Shown: one piece after another, positions 9,701 to 18,262 of the stretch | How the letters are laid out: each line of letters opens with the position of its first letter | Position numbering within the stretch: position 1 is the stretch's first letter | Assembly (NCBI RefSeq): GCF_000426665.1 | Contig: NZ_AUFU01000013.1 | Location: 1-64,000, forward strand | Direction: 5' to 3' | DNA from: Centipeda artemidis DSM 19719 | GTDB taxonomy: Bacteria > Bacillota > Negativicutes > Selenomonadales > Selenomonadaceae | Length of the DNA stretch: 64,000 nucleotides | Translations under genes and position numbers: made by a program | The notes under the pieces: model-generated | The model's input: the letters and a program-made list of their open reading frames with translations, nothing else | Database searches by the model: none | Told to the model about the DNA's origin: nothing

Positions 9701-12700
9701 CCAAGTCCGGGATGCGGACATTGTATTTGACGATACGTCGAACCGCCCTGCAGACGGCGATCTCTATGGCGGTTATTCGGCAGGCGGCAATACGACCACG
9801 AACAATAAAGTGACGGTCAAGGCTCTGCCGAGCGGCAATCTGAACAACGTCTACGGTGCAATGACCGATACGACGACGGTGACGGCACACTCGACGTACA
9901 ACACGGTCAATATTGAGAGCACCGTCGGTACGACGCGGACGATCGGCAATATCTACGGAGGCTATACCAAGGCGACGACGGGGGACGCGACGCACAACAC
10001 TGTGACCCTGCGCGGCGGTCATATCACAGGTGACGTCTACGGCGGCAAAGCCGACGGTACAGGCGTCACCACGAACAACACCGTCAACATCGAGGGGACG
10101 GGCATCACCGTCGGCGGCGTGATCGCGGGCGGAAATAAGGATGCCGCTACGAACAACAAGCTCAATGTCCGCGGCAAAGCGTCTGCCAAGACCGTTGAGA
10201 AGTTTGACATCATCACCTTTGCGCTGAACGCGGTCAAGGCAGGCGGCGACGCCATGCTGACGCTGAACGACGGCGATCATGTGTCAACCGTGACGACCAC
10301 CACGCTCGACTGGTCGAAGCTCAAGATTGAAAACGGTACGGGCGGCACGGCGAGCACCTATGAATCGACATGGACGCTGATGCGTGCCGTCGGCAACGAT
10401 AAGCTCGATTTCGGCACGACGTACGATCATGCGAAAGAGTATGGGGCAGCGGACGGCGACTATGAGCTGACCGTTGATAAGAACTCCGCCGATACGGAAG
10501 TCACCGCGACGGGCTATCGCTTCCGCAATAATACGGCAGAGTATAACGAAACTACCGCACACGACATCGTTTGGGGCGGTCGTTCCGAGAAGGGCAATAC
10601 CGTTGAGAATAATACGCTTACAGTCTCGGGCGGATCCATTACGAATGCCGGCAGCGGGGCTGTCCACGGCGGACTGGCGAACAGCACAACGGCAGACAGT
10701 CTCGCGCGGAACAATACGCTGAAGCTATCCGGCGGAACGATTGATCAAGCCTTCGGCGGTACGGCAAAGACTGCGGCAGGGCGTGCGGTTGGCAACCGGG
10801 TGCTCATGGATGAGGGATCTACGGCATCCGTGAAGGTCGTTACGGGCGGCTATGGCGCGACCGCGACGGACAACACAGTTGAGATCAAGGCAGGTACAAT
10901 CAGCGGCGCAGATTTCAACAATCAGCACGTCGCTGTGCTCGGCGGACACTCGGAAACTGATAACGGGACGGCATCACAGAATTATGTTTCCGTTTCGGGC
11001 AGCACGGTCAGCGGCGGTGTGATCGGCGGCGCGGCGAAGAACGGGACCGCCGAGAAGAATACCGTTACCGTTGCGGACGGCGTAACAATAACGGGCGCTG
11101 TCGCGGGCGGCGGCAGCTATGACTTCAGCAAGCCGGATAATACCGGCGACGGTTCCGGCTCGTACAACGTCGTTCATATCGGCGACGATGTCACGCTCGG
11201 CCGCCGCGTCATATCCGGCAATCCTGACATCAATCAAAATGTTCAGGGCGGGCAAGGTGCTGCGGCAAATTACAACCGTGTCATCATCGGGGCTTCTGAT
11301 TACGACCACAACAAATACATCGGCATGAACATTGGCGGCGGCTACGGCGGCACGGCGAACTACAACATGGTGACGCTGAACGGCACGGTTGTAAAGGGCG
11401 ATGTTACGGGCGGTCAATCGACGAACGGCGATGCAGTCGGCAATATGGTCAACCTCACGGGCGGCTACGTTATGGGCAGCGTTCGCGGCGGCGTTGTCAA
11501 TGCAACGCACCGCAGCCTGAACAACACCCTTGCCGTCCGCGGATTCAATACGAAGGTCGGCGAGATCGACAACGCGAGCATTCAGAACCTGCATTTCTAC
11601 ATCCCGGCAGACACGACGTCCGATGTCCGCGATACGATGCTCTACATTAAGAACGCGCCGACCGCGGGCAAAGACCTGAGCGGCATGAACATCGGCGTCG
11701 GACTCGCGGGCAACCGCCCGACCCTCTCGGTCGGCGATACCGTCAGCCTCGTCAAGACTTACAAGAACAACAGCACGGCGGATGCGGATGCCGTTCCCCT
11801 TACGACGGACGATACGCTCGTCAACCGTACCGAGGGAATGCAGGGCGTCAGCCTGCGCTATGGATTTGACCTCATGAAGCGTGCGGACAACGAACTCGTC
11901 GCGAAGGTCAATTCCGTTGCCCTCAATGAGCAGACCAAATCCCTCGTTGAGACGCGCGCCGCCAGCGCCGCACTCATCAACAGCGGTGCCGATCTCCTCA
12001 CGGACAGCGGAATGAACGCAGCGATCGAGGCGGCATCCGCTGCTCCGCGGACGGTTCCGGGCGGCAGCAACGACTTTAACCTCTGGGCGGCACAGGGCGG
12101 TTCGTCGCTGCGTCTGAACTCCGGCTCCCACGTCGATGCCAAGGGCTGGAACATCAACCTCGGCTTTGCCAAGAAAGCCGCCGCCGGGCGCAACACCATC
12201 ACCTACGGGCCGTTCCTCGAGTACGGCCGCGGCACGTATGACTCCTACCTCGACGACGGCACGCACGGCGACGGCAAAACCAGCTACTTCGGCGGCGGCG
12301 TCATGGCAAAAGTGCAGAGCGCAGGCGGCACCTACGTCGAAGGAAGCCTGCGTGCAGGACGCGTCAAGAGCGACTACAGCGGCAACATCGCCGGCACGAA
12401 TACCGGCTATGACAACAGCAGTACCTACTATGCGGCACATATCGGCATCGGACAAGAAAAGGAGCTGAAGAACGGCAGCACCATCGAAGGGTATGCCAAG
12501 TACTTCTACGCACATCAGGGCGGCAATACAACAACCCTGCACACGGGCGAGACGTACGAATTTGACAGCGTCAACTCCAACCGCATCCGCATCGGCACAC
12601 GCTATACGCACAAGATGCCGGGGAGCGGCGCATTCTACACCGGGCTTGCATATGAGTACGAGTTCGGCAGCGAAGCAGGAGCGAGCTACCAAGGGTACAG

Positions 12701-12860
12701 CACACCGAGCCCGAGCCTCAAGGGGAGCACGGGCATCCTCGAACTGGGCTACCGGTTCACCCCGAAAGAGAGCCGCGTCAGCTATGGCGTGAACCTGATG
12801 GGCATGACGGGCAAGCGTCGGGGCATCACGGGCGGCGTACAGATGACCTGGGCGTTCTAA
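6789..12860 (+). CDS. Giant type V autotransporter adhesin
   Basis: The 2,023-residue protein has a signal peptide (about residues 1-33, ending VQA-A), a passenger of about 1,700 residues and a C-terminal autotransporter beta-barrel (about 1,755-2,023) that ends in an aromatic residue (TWAF). The passenger is built from short units of the type N-T-V-x-V-S-G-G ... V-Y-G-G-Y, as in a beta-helix of a surface adhesin. Long modules are duplicated: RPADG-x-x-YGGYS begins near residues 675 and 985. The start at 6789 is preceded by GAGGAGGAGG at ideal distance; the ATG at 6768 lies upstream of that site. The ligand is unknown. The gene is a single transcription unit with its own promoter and terminator. 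Confidence 0.9.
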   Translation: MFKGMKAQKRVAFGVALTLSAGGGLLFSPSVQAAEEHSATIDSNQAGGVNGTGLTGYSSNNHITFTGNDTSPEVHGNIYGAKADDAANVTSNTITINGLDMIGYGIYGGWTSLGSATGNTVNYTLGSRTGGTIDGGYVDNAKGGSASDNHVTISGTNLGSSTMEVYGGRSRGIGDAKDNTVDFGGSSHAQKIFGGYLTNETGTGEASGNTVAVSGGSVNTVWGGVVDGRGKLHHNSVTVSGGTVTNIYGGQLDNAQTEREATENTVTITGNSGTISNVYGGHANKAGGATKNTVNVSGGSVSNLYGGYAAQTGAASNNTVNVSGGSASTIYGGYGKSSGAVKDNTVNISGNGTVTTVYGGYTNNGGAADGNKVNISGGTINGTIRGGYTGDGGSANGNKVTISGGIGINSVYGGEASRSNGSASNNEIVISGGSFDTNSVITGGLNSAGGGSYSGSVTGNSIKITGGTFGTGTAITGGTASGTPTDGAPLVNGHTVTLGDKETGEFSATLTGASIWGSYRGANYASSDEKVKGNTLNVNAKGISLTQLRNFENYNFNLTKNISNGDTMITITESMTGAKYDWSKINLDVSEWTKDTSKFGRNIVDLMRHSSGTDLIIDKDTYRGVKTGVSGDFEYTVRPDNDSPSGVFDKTTQYIHANVDRFQHARGVYDGAVRPADGNVYGGYSSGKNTTTDNRLKVTGLPTGNLTAVYGGYTGNASGDGTKNSTQNTVIVASTVDTATRTIGSAYGGYTKATTGKAAENTATIENGNITGNVVGGFADGSGSAAGNTINIYGGTIGGSVYGGQSTSGATTKNTVNIGDGEHALAKTHANDVGTTGTIYGGSSAASADGNTLNVRAWGYKAGNIANFDQVNFSLNRTMASGDTMLRLTNNGTDKTKLDWSKIGMEFLSAGSGRLKLTLLTGQADGLQISNYAGSDRAALTADGKYERGIYDDGTIANGTRTATNIYAVNNQVRDADIVFDDTSNRPADGDLYGGYSAGGNTTTNNKVTVKALPSGNLNNVYGAMTDTTTVTAHSTYNTVNIESTVGTTRTIGNIYGGYTKATTGDATHNTVTLRGGHITGDVYGGKADGTGVTTNNTVNIEGTGITVGGVIAGGNKDAATNNKLNVRGKASAKTVEKFDIITFALNAVKAGGDAMLTLNDGDHVSTVTTTTLDWSKLKIENGTGGTASTYESTWTLMRAVGNDKLDFGTTYDHAKEYGAADGDYELTVDKNSADTEVTATGYRFRNNTAEYNETTAHDIVWGGRSEKGNTVENNTLTVSGGSITNAGSGAVHGGLANSTTADSLARNNTLKLSGGTIDQAFGGTAKTAAGRAVGNRVLMDEGSTASVKVVTGGYGATATDNTVEIKAGTISGADFNNQHVAVLGGHSETDNGTASQNYVSVSGSTVSGGVIGGAAKNGTAEKNTVTVADGVTITGAVAGGGSYDFSKPDNTGDGSGSYNVVHIGDDVTLGRRVISGNPDINQNVQGGQGAAANYNRVIIGASDYDHNKYIGMNIGGGYGGTANYNMVTLNGTVVKGDVTGGQSTNGDAVGNMVNLTGGYVMGSVRGGVVNATHRSLNNTLAVRGFNTKVGEIDNASIQNLHFYIPADTTSDVRDTMLYIKNAPTAGKDLSGMNIGVGLAGNRPTLSVGDTVSLVKTYKNNSTADADAVPLTTDDTLVNRTEGMQGVSLRYGFDLMKRADNELVAKVNSVALNEQTKSLVETRAASAALINSGADLLTDSGMNAAIEAASAAPRTVPGGSNDFNLWAAQGGSSLRLNSGSHVDAKGWNINLGFAKKAAAGRNTITYGPFLEYGRGTYDSYLDDGTHGDGKTSYFGGGVMAKVQSAGGTYVEGSLRAGRVKSDYSGNIAGTNTGYDNSSTYYAAHIGIGQEKELKNGSTIEGYAKYFYAHQGGNTTTLHTGETYEFDSVNSNRIRIGTRYTHKMPGSGAFYTGLAYEYEFGSEAGASYQGYSTPSPSLKGSTGILELGYRFTPKESRVSYGVNLMGMTGKRRGITGGVQMTWAF
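8810..10540 (+). repeat. Two long tandem modules in the autotransporter passenger
   Basis: A module of roughly 0.9 kb starting near 8810 is repeated from about 9742. Both copies open with RPADG-x-x-YGGYS, continue with TTT-N-x-x-V and a TRTIG-x-x-YGGYTKATTG segment, and close with a GGDAML/SGDTML-type segment followed by L-D-W-S-K. The boundaries are approximate. Confidence 0.6.
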
Positions 12861-12879
12861 AAGGATTACAAGCACAACA

Positions 12880-12907
12880 AAAGAGGCGATCGGCAGATCG
12901 CCTCTTT
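12880..12907 (+). terminator. Terminator of the autotransporter gene
   Basis: AAAGAGGCGATC and GATCGCCTCTTT pair around a four-base loop just after the stop codon. Flanking A/T allows use from both strands, including the convergent gene. Confidence 0.8.
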
Positions 12908-12957
12908 CGTGTATCCGGATGAGTTAAATTATACGCGAAAATCCCGTGTCACGCCGC

Positions 12958-14130
12958 TCAATGATGGAACAACCTGATATGTGTCATCGCCATCGCAATC
13001 CCATATTTATCGCACGTCTCGATGACATTGTCGTCGCGGATGGAGCCGCCGCTCTGCGCGATGTAGGAGACGCCGCTGCGGTGCGCGCGCTCGATGTTGT
13101 CGCCGAAGGGGAAGAACGCGTCCGAGCCGAGGGAGACGCCGCTGATCGTCCTTAGATACGCGCGCTTTTCTTCGGCGGTAAAGGGCACGGGCTTTGCGGT
13201 AAAGAGCCGCTGCCAGTCGGCGGCGAGCTGTGTATAGTCCTCTTCATCGCCTGTGATATAGACGTCGATCGCGTTGTCGCGGTCGGGGCGGCGGACACCC
13301 TCGCGGAAGGGGAGGGAGAGTACCTGCGGGCTTTGGCGCAGATGCCAGGTGTCTGCCTTGCTCCCCGCAAGGCGCGTGCAGTGGACGCGTGACTGCTGCC
13401 CGGCGCCGACACCGATCGCCTGTCCGCCGGAGGCGTAGCAGACGGAGTTGGACTGCGTGTATTTCAGCGTGATGAGGGCAAGCAGGAGGTCGCGCCGCGC
13501 GTGCTCCGGGATGTCTTTGTTGGCGGTCGGAATGTCCGTCAGGCAGTTCTCCGTGATGCGTATGTCGTTGCGCCGCTGCTCGAACGTGACGCCGCAGACG
13601 TCCTTGTGCTCTATGGCGGTCGGCGTGTAGTCCTCATCCATTTGGAGGACGAGATAGCTGCCCTTTCGCTTGCTTTTCAAAATTTCAAGTGCACCCGCCG
13701 TGTACCCGGGCGCGATGATGCCGTCGGAGACCTCGCCGCGCAGGAACTCCGCGAGACTCTCGTCGCAGATGTCCGAGACGGCGGCAAAGTCGCCGTAGGA
13801 ACTCATGCGGTCGGCGCCGCGTGCGCGCACATAGGCAGCGGCGATGGGAGAGAGGGAGAGTCCCTCCGCGTGGCAGGCGCGGGCAAGAGTCTCCGGCAGC
13901 GGTAGTCCGAGCGCCGCGCCCGCGGGGCTGACGTGCTTGAACGAGGCGGCGGCGGGCAGCCCCGACATCTCCCGCAGCTCGCGTACGAGCTGCCAGCTGT
14001 TCAGAGCATCGAGCAGGTTGATGTACCCCGGACGCCCGTTCAGCACGGTAAAGGGCAGACCGCCCTCGGCATAGACGCGCGCGGGCGTTTGGTTCGGATT
14101 GCAGCCATATTTCAGTGCGAGTTCATTCAT
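12958..14130 (-). CDS. Stand-alone AICAR transformylase (PurH C-terminal domain homologue)
   Basis: The 390-residue protein corresponds to the AICAR transformylase half of PurH, without the N-terminal IMP cyclohydrolase domain. It transfers a formyl group from 10-formyl-THF to AICAR in the penultimate step of IMP synthesis. The catalytic Lys-His pair is at 65-66 in SFKHVSPAG, and the later QSNSVCYASGGQAIGVGAGQQSR and GSDAFFPF segments are typical. The start at 14130 has AAGGAG upstream; the longer open frame adds an unrelated leader. A separate cyclohydrolase would be needed elsewhere in the genome. No other purine gene lies nearby. Confidence 0.88.
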   Translation of the reverse strand: MNELALKYGCNPNQTPARVYAEGGLPFTVLNGRPGYINLLDALNSWQLVRELREMSGLPAAASFKHVSPAGAALGLPLPETLARACHAEGLSLSPIAAAYVRARGADRMSSYGDFAAVSDICDESLAEFLRGEVSDGIIAPGYTAGALEILKSKRKGSYLVLQMDEDYTPTAIEHKDVCGVTFEQRRNDIRITENCLTDIPTANKDIPEHARRDLLLALITLKYTQSNSVCYASGGQAIGVGAGQQSRVHCTRLAGSKADTWHLRQSPQVLSLPFREGVRRPDRDNAIDVYITGDEEDYTQLAADWQRLFTAKPVPFTAEEKRAYLRTISGVSLGSDAFFPFGDNIERAHRSGVSYIAQSGGSIRDDNVIETCDKYGIAMAMTHIRLFHH

Positions 14131-14286
14131 CGTGAGTGCTCCTTTTCTTCCCCGGTAAAATACTTTCACGGCTATCATATCACAAAGACGCGGCGATGAC
14201 CATCTCATGCGGTTTTTTCTTGAATACCGCCATACGATACAGTAAAATAATCATAGGTTCAACGATATAGAAAAGAGGCGAGGCCT

Positions 14287-14523
14287 ATGCAGGACTTGCA
14301 GGAGCAGATTGACGCGCAGGTGCGGGAGATCGTGGAGAGAAAAAAGACACGCCGGACGAGCACAGGGTATCTGGAAGGAATTGAATACGGCGAGGAGAGG
14401 AAGCGCTTCCGCGTCATAACCCTACTGAACAATGTGGGATGGTCGCTCGAAAAGATCTTGGAGGTACTGGAGCTTCCTTCCTCTGACTACAATAAATACA
14501 AGTTTATGCTGCTGACCATGTAG
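14287..14523 (+). CDS. Small helical protein of unknown function
   Basis: The product has 78 residues, is highly charged, and starts after a GAGGCGAGG ribosome binding site. The second half (a YGEERKRF stretch, then W-S-L-E-K-I-L-E-V-L-E-L-P) resembles the helical tails of Rpn-type proteins such as the one at the start of the window. It could therefore be a remnant or a tail-only relative. It is not confidently assignable, and no partner gene is evident. Confidence 0.55.
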   Translation: MQDLQEQIDAQVREIVERKKTRRTSTGYLEGIEYGEERKRFRVITLLNNVGWSLEKILEVLELPSSDYNKYKFMLLTM

Positions 14524-14644
14524 CCGGCATGACATGAAGATGCGCAGAAAGACACGAAAAATTCTAAATACTATATTTTCCCTGCATAACGTAGTATAAT
14601 AGTGTCCATAAAGCTAAAATGGGATGAGGACGGGAGGCAGGGAT

Positions 14645-15475
14645 ATGACGCCGAGACTCGGGCATATCGCGTTTTTGAATGTGCTGCCGCTAACGTATGC
14701 GCTCGCGCACGGGGCGGCGGAGGGGCTTGATATTCTGCGCGCGTCGCCCGCTCGGCTGAACGGTACGCTTGAGGAGAAGGGACTCGACATCTCGGGCATC
14801 TCTTCGATCACCTATGCGCAGCACGCAGACGAGCTTCTCATGCTGCCCGACGTGTGCATCGCGTCCGACGGCGATGTGCGCAGCGTGCTCCTCGTCTCGC
14901 GCGTCCCCGCCGAGGAGATCGGCACGCGGCGCGTTCTGCTTTCGGATAAATCCGCATCATCCCATGCGCTGCTCAAAATCATTCTGCGCCGTGCGTACCG
15001 TGCCGCGCCCGATTATGAGGTGCGCGCACTCACGCCTGCAGATCCCGTGCCGGACGGGGCGGCGGCATCCCTGTTCATCGGGGACGATGCGCTCGAGCTC
15101 TATCACCGTCCGCCTGCGGGCTGCCGTATCTATGACCTCGCGCACGAGTGGAAGCTCCTCACGGGGCACCGCATGGTGTTCGGCATCTGGGCGGCGGCGC
15201 GCACCTTTGCGGCGGTGCATCCGGCGGAGCTCCGCATGATTCATGCGCGGATCAAGGGCGCGTTCGATGGCTGGGATCGTGTGCGGGACGCTGCGATCGG
15301 CGAGGTTCTTGCGGATGGACGGCTCACGTACGCACAGCTCTCGGCATACCTCGGCAATGCCGTCGTGTGGCGGCTCGATGCGGAGACGATCGCGGGGCTG
15401 CGCCGGTTCTACGCATATGCGGCGGAGGACGGGTTGATACCCGCCGCGCCTGCGCTTGCGTTTGCTCCAGTTTGA
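14645..15475 (+). CDS. mqnA: Chorismate dehydratase MqnA (futalosine menaquinone pathway)
   Basis: This 276-residue protein matches MqnA, which dehydrates chorismate to 3-enolpyruvylbenzoate, the first step of the futalosine route to menaquinone. The N-terminal GHIAFLNVLPLTYAL, the P-A-x-L-N motif, DISGISSITYA, the SDKSASSHALLKIIL loop, the GDDAL motif and the DLAHEWKLLTGHRMVFGIWAA segment are all in family order. The start at 14645 follows GGGAGG; a TATAAT lies at 14595-14600. Other mqn genes are not in the window, so the pathway is only partly visible. Confidence 0.88.
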   Translation: MTPRLGHIAFLNVLPLTYALAHGAAEGLDILRASPARLNGTLEEKGLDISGISSITYAQHADELLMLPDVCIASDGDVRSVLLVSRVPAEEIGTRRVLLSDKSASSHALLKIILRRAYRAAPDYEVRALTPADPVPDGAAASLFIGDDALELYHRPPAGCRIYDLAHEWKLLTGHRMVFGIWAAARTFAAVHPAELRMIHARIKGAFDGWDRVRDAAIGEVLADGRLTYAQLSAYLGNAVVWRLDAETIAGLRRFYAYAAEDGLIPAAPALAFAPV

Positions 15476-15544
15476 CGTGGAGCACGCTTTATAGTAAAAT
15501 ATAACCAAATTAAAGGAACAGAAAAGAAGGGAGCGCGATGATAG

Positions 15545-16249
15545 ATGCAGGTGTGGAAACTGCTTTTGGTGGCAAAAGGACTCCTTTGGGGCGTACGGAA
15601 ACTCCGTGAGAGAAAACATTTTCGGCGCGGGATCATCGCGGGGGCGGCGATTGCCCTCGCTGCCCCCCTCGCGATCCATGCCCCTGCGGAGGCGGCGCAC
15701 ATTCTCGTGAAGGAGGGGATGCGCGGCGGGGCGGTGCAGCATGTGCAGGAGCTCCTTGTGAAGGCAGGCTACCTCGAGGAGGGCGGCGCCGACGGCGTCG
15801 CGGGCGCAAAGACCCGCGCGGCGATCGAGCGATGTCAGACCGATCACATGCTCGTCGTGGACGGCATCTGCGGCGAGGCGACCTATCTCGTCCTCTCGGG
15901 CGGCGTCCCGTATGATCCCGTTGCACTCGGCATCCGGGACGAGCGCTCGGAGCAGGTGAGCCGCGGCAGCGGGCGCTCCCTCTTCGTCTCGGCGACGGCG
16001 TACAGTGCGCACGATCCCGGCAACGGCAGCCGCACGGCGACGGGGACGCCCGTACGGCACGGCGTGATCGCCGTCGACCCCGCGGTCATCCCCCTCGGCA
16101 CGCGGGTCTTTATCCCCGGCTACGGCGAAGCGGTCGCGGAGGACGTCGGCGGCGCGATTCACGGCAACCGCATCGACGTTGCGTTCGACACGCACGAAGA
16201 AGCCATTTTCTTTGGATGGCAGGAACTGGAAATTTTTATCATGGAGTAG
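15545..16249 (+). CDS. Peptidoglycan-binding and 3D domain cell-wall protein
   Basis: The 234-residue protein has a membrane or signal segment (about 28-50, ending APAEAA), a PG_binding_1 domain (about 55-118, with GADGVAGAKTRAAIERCQ) and a C-terminal 3D domain (about 145-234). The 3D domain shows the three characteristic aspartates in VDPAVIPLG, EDVGG and NRIDVAF. 3D domains form double-psi barrels found in lytic transglycosylase-like and RpfB-like enzymes, so the likely role is periplasmic peptidoglycan cleavage or binding. The downstream transferase begins at the very next base after the stop, which points to co-transcription. Confidence 0.85.
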   Translation: MQVWKLLLVAKGLLWGVRKLRERKHFRRGIIAGAAIALAAPLAIHAPAEAAHILVKEGMRGGAVQHVQELLVKAGYLEEGGADGVAGAKTRAAIERCQTDHMLVVDGICGEATYLVLSGGVPYDPVALGIRDERSEQVSRGSGRSLFVSATAYSAHDPGNGSRTATGTPVRHGVIAVDPAVIPLGTRVFIPGYGEAVAEDVGGAIHGNRIDVAFDTHEEAIFFGWQELEIFIME

Positions 16250-18115
16250 ATGCAAACCGTTATGAAACTCACTGTTGAGCGGCAGAACGAACTGATCCGC
16301 TATACCGCGGCGGCGGGCGCATATTTCCTCATGCTCATCGCCGCCGACATCAATATGGGGCAGGACATGGGCGCGGAGTATTTTGTACCCGCGCTCATTC
16401 CTATTCTCGGCACGCTGGTGCTCATGCAGTACGGCACGGGCGTTTCTCTCTTCTCGCGCGGCATGTGCGCCCCGCTCGTCACGGGGGTACTCTGGAGCGT
16501 CACGTTCCCCCTGCTCTACGCGTGGACGTACGCGCAGGACTGGTACCGCTCGCTCATCTACTACGACTTCCTCATCGGCACGGGGCAGATGATGATGCTC
16601 GCGGCGCTCGGCGGCGTCCTCTTTCATCTCGGACGGAAAAAACTGACCGCCGCGCTCCTTGCGATCCTATCCTTTCTCATGGAACTCATCCCCATGACGC
16701 AGATCGCATACTACATGACCGTTTGGCACGCGCTCTCGCCCGCCTCGCTCATGGCGCTCTACCTCACGAACTGGCACGAGGCCGGGGATTACATCGAGTC
16801 CACGGTCGGCACTGTCCCCGCCGTCCTCATCACGCTCGGGCTCTTGGCGCTCGTTTATCTCTCCTATCGGAGCTTTTGCGCACTCGGGCGCAGCATTTAC
16901 CCTGCGGCGGAGGGGACGCGCATGGGCGCGCTGCTTCTTGTCATGCTCATCGCTGCCGCCGTCCATATCACACTCATTCCGGAGTGCTCCATCGCCGGCG
17001 TCTACAAGGACGTCACGGACTATGTGGAGCAGACGCAGACCTACGGTCTCCACCGGGACGAGCGGTACGACTCGCTCATCATCGACAGGGAGAACACCCT
17101 CGCCGCACGCGCGCCCGGCACGGTCATATTCATCATCGGCGAGTCCGCCTCGCGCGACTACATGCATATTTACACGCCGGGCTTCCCGTACGATGATACG
17201 CCGTGGATGGAAGAGATGACGCAGAACCCCGGATTTATCCTTTATCAAAATACATATTCCTCGTGGACGCAGACCGTCCCCGTCCTCGAACGCGCGCTCA
17301 CTGAGAAGAGCCAGTACAACGACAAGGAGTTCTTCGAGTCTGCATCGCTCCTTGACGTCGCAAAAAAAATCGGCTACAAGACCTACTGGTTCAGTAATCA
17401 GGGGCGCTACGGGCAGTTTGACAGCGCCATCACGATGGTCGCAAAGACGGCGGACGAGGCGGAGTGGACGGACGACTCCTATACCTTTACGTCGAAATAC
17501 GACGAAGAACTCCTCCCGTATTTGACGCGCATCGACCCGCACGCGAACAATTTCATCGTCCTGCACCTCATGGGCAGTCACATCTATTACAACAACCGCT
17601 ACCCGGACGCATGGGCGAAGTTCGAATCGGCGGAGGGTGACTCCACGATGACGAGCGCGCCGTCGTATGCGAACAGCGTCCTCTACACCGACCACATTCT
17701 CAAAGAGATTTTCGACTACGCGCAGAAGAACCTCAACCTGCGCGCCATGGTCTATTTCTCCGACCACGGCGAGAACCTCAAGATCTCGCACAATCCGGAC
17801 GTGTTCAAGTTCGACATGGTGAAGATCCCGTTCTTCATCTACCTCTCGCCCGAGTACCGTGCCGCGTTCCCGCGCCGCAGCGAGATCCTCGCATCACGCC
17901 GTGAAGCATACTTCACGAACGATATGATGTATGACACTGTCTGCGGACTGCTTGGGGCACCGAGCAACCGCTACGACCCCCTGCAGGACTTTTCAAGCCC
18001 CTCCTACGGGTTCACGCGCGAGACGCTGACGACCATGTTCGGGATGCACCGCCTCACGGAGGACACCGAGCCGCCGATCTACGCCGTGCCGGGCGCAGTA
18101 CCGCAGGAAAAATAA
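16250..18115 (+). CDS. Phosphoethanolamine transferase, EptA-like sulfatase-fold membrane enzyme
   Basis: This 621-residue protein has about five N-terminal membrane segments (to about residue 235) and a periplasmic alkaline-phosphatase-fold domain. Visible metal and catalytic features are FIIGESASR near 288-296, a threonine-rich SSWTQTVP stretch near 338-345 as the likely nucleophile region, a HLMGSH segment and SDHGENL near 504-510. Family members move phosphoethanolamine from phosphatidylethanolamine to lipid A or core sugars, which fits a diderm. Phosphoglycerol transfer is an alternative. The start codon abuts the upstream stop; an internal ATG at 16262 is also possible. Confidence 0.82.
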   Translation: MQTVMKLTVERQNELIRYTAAAGAYFLMLIAADINMGQDMGAEYFVPALIPILGTLVLMQYGTGVSLFSRGMCAPLVTGVLWSVTFPLLYAWTYAQDWYRSLIYYDFLIGTGQMMMLAALGGVLFHLGRKKLTAALLAILSFLMELIPMTQIAYYMTVWHALSPASLMALYLTNWHEAGDYIESTVGTVPAVLITLGLLALVYLSYRSFCALGRSIYPAAEGTRMGALLLVMLIAAAVHITLIPECSIAGVYKDVTDYVEQTQTYGLHRDERYDSLIIDRENTLAARAPGTVIFIIGESASRDYMHIYTPGFPYDDTPWMEEMTQNPGFILYQNTYSSWTQTVPVLERALTEKSQYNDKEFFESASLLDVAKKIGYKTYWFSNQGRYGQFDSAITMVAKTADEAEWTDDSYTFTSKYDEELLPYLTRIDPHANNFIVLHLMGSHIYYNNRYPDAWAKFESAEGDSTMTSAPSYANSVLYTDHILKEIFDYAQKNLNLRAMVYFSDHGENLKISHNPDVFKFDMVKIPFFIYLSPEYRAAFPRRSEILASRREAYFTNDMMYDTVCGLLGAPSNRYDPLQDFSSPSYGFTRETLTTMFGMHRLTEDTEPPIYAVPGAVPQEK

Positions 18116-18123
18116 TAGAGCGC

Positions 18124-18172
18124 AAAAAGAATTGCCGCAGAGATGGTATGCGTCTTTGCGGCAATTCTTTTT
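18124..18172 (+). terminator. Terminator after the phosphoethanolamine transferase
   Basis: AAAAAGAATTGCCGCA and TGCGGCAATTCTTTTT form a 16-bp stem with A and T tracts on either side. Confidence 0.85.
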
Positions 18173-18262
18173 ATTGCACGTGTCCGTATTGTTCCGAACC
18201 ACCGGAACACGGTTGCGAACCACTTTTCTTTATCGTATAATCTAGGGGAATCGGAGGGAGGG

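Noticed and set aside
8364-10280. 638-residue open frame on the minus strand inside the autotransporter
   Set aside because: It is antisense to repeat-rich coding sequence, has an Arg/Ala-biased composition, no ribosome binding site and no family resemblance.
10974-12875. 633-residue minus-strand open frame over the autotransporter barrel
   Set aside because: It is an antisense shadow of the clearly coding plus strand and lacks a start signal.
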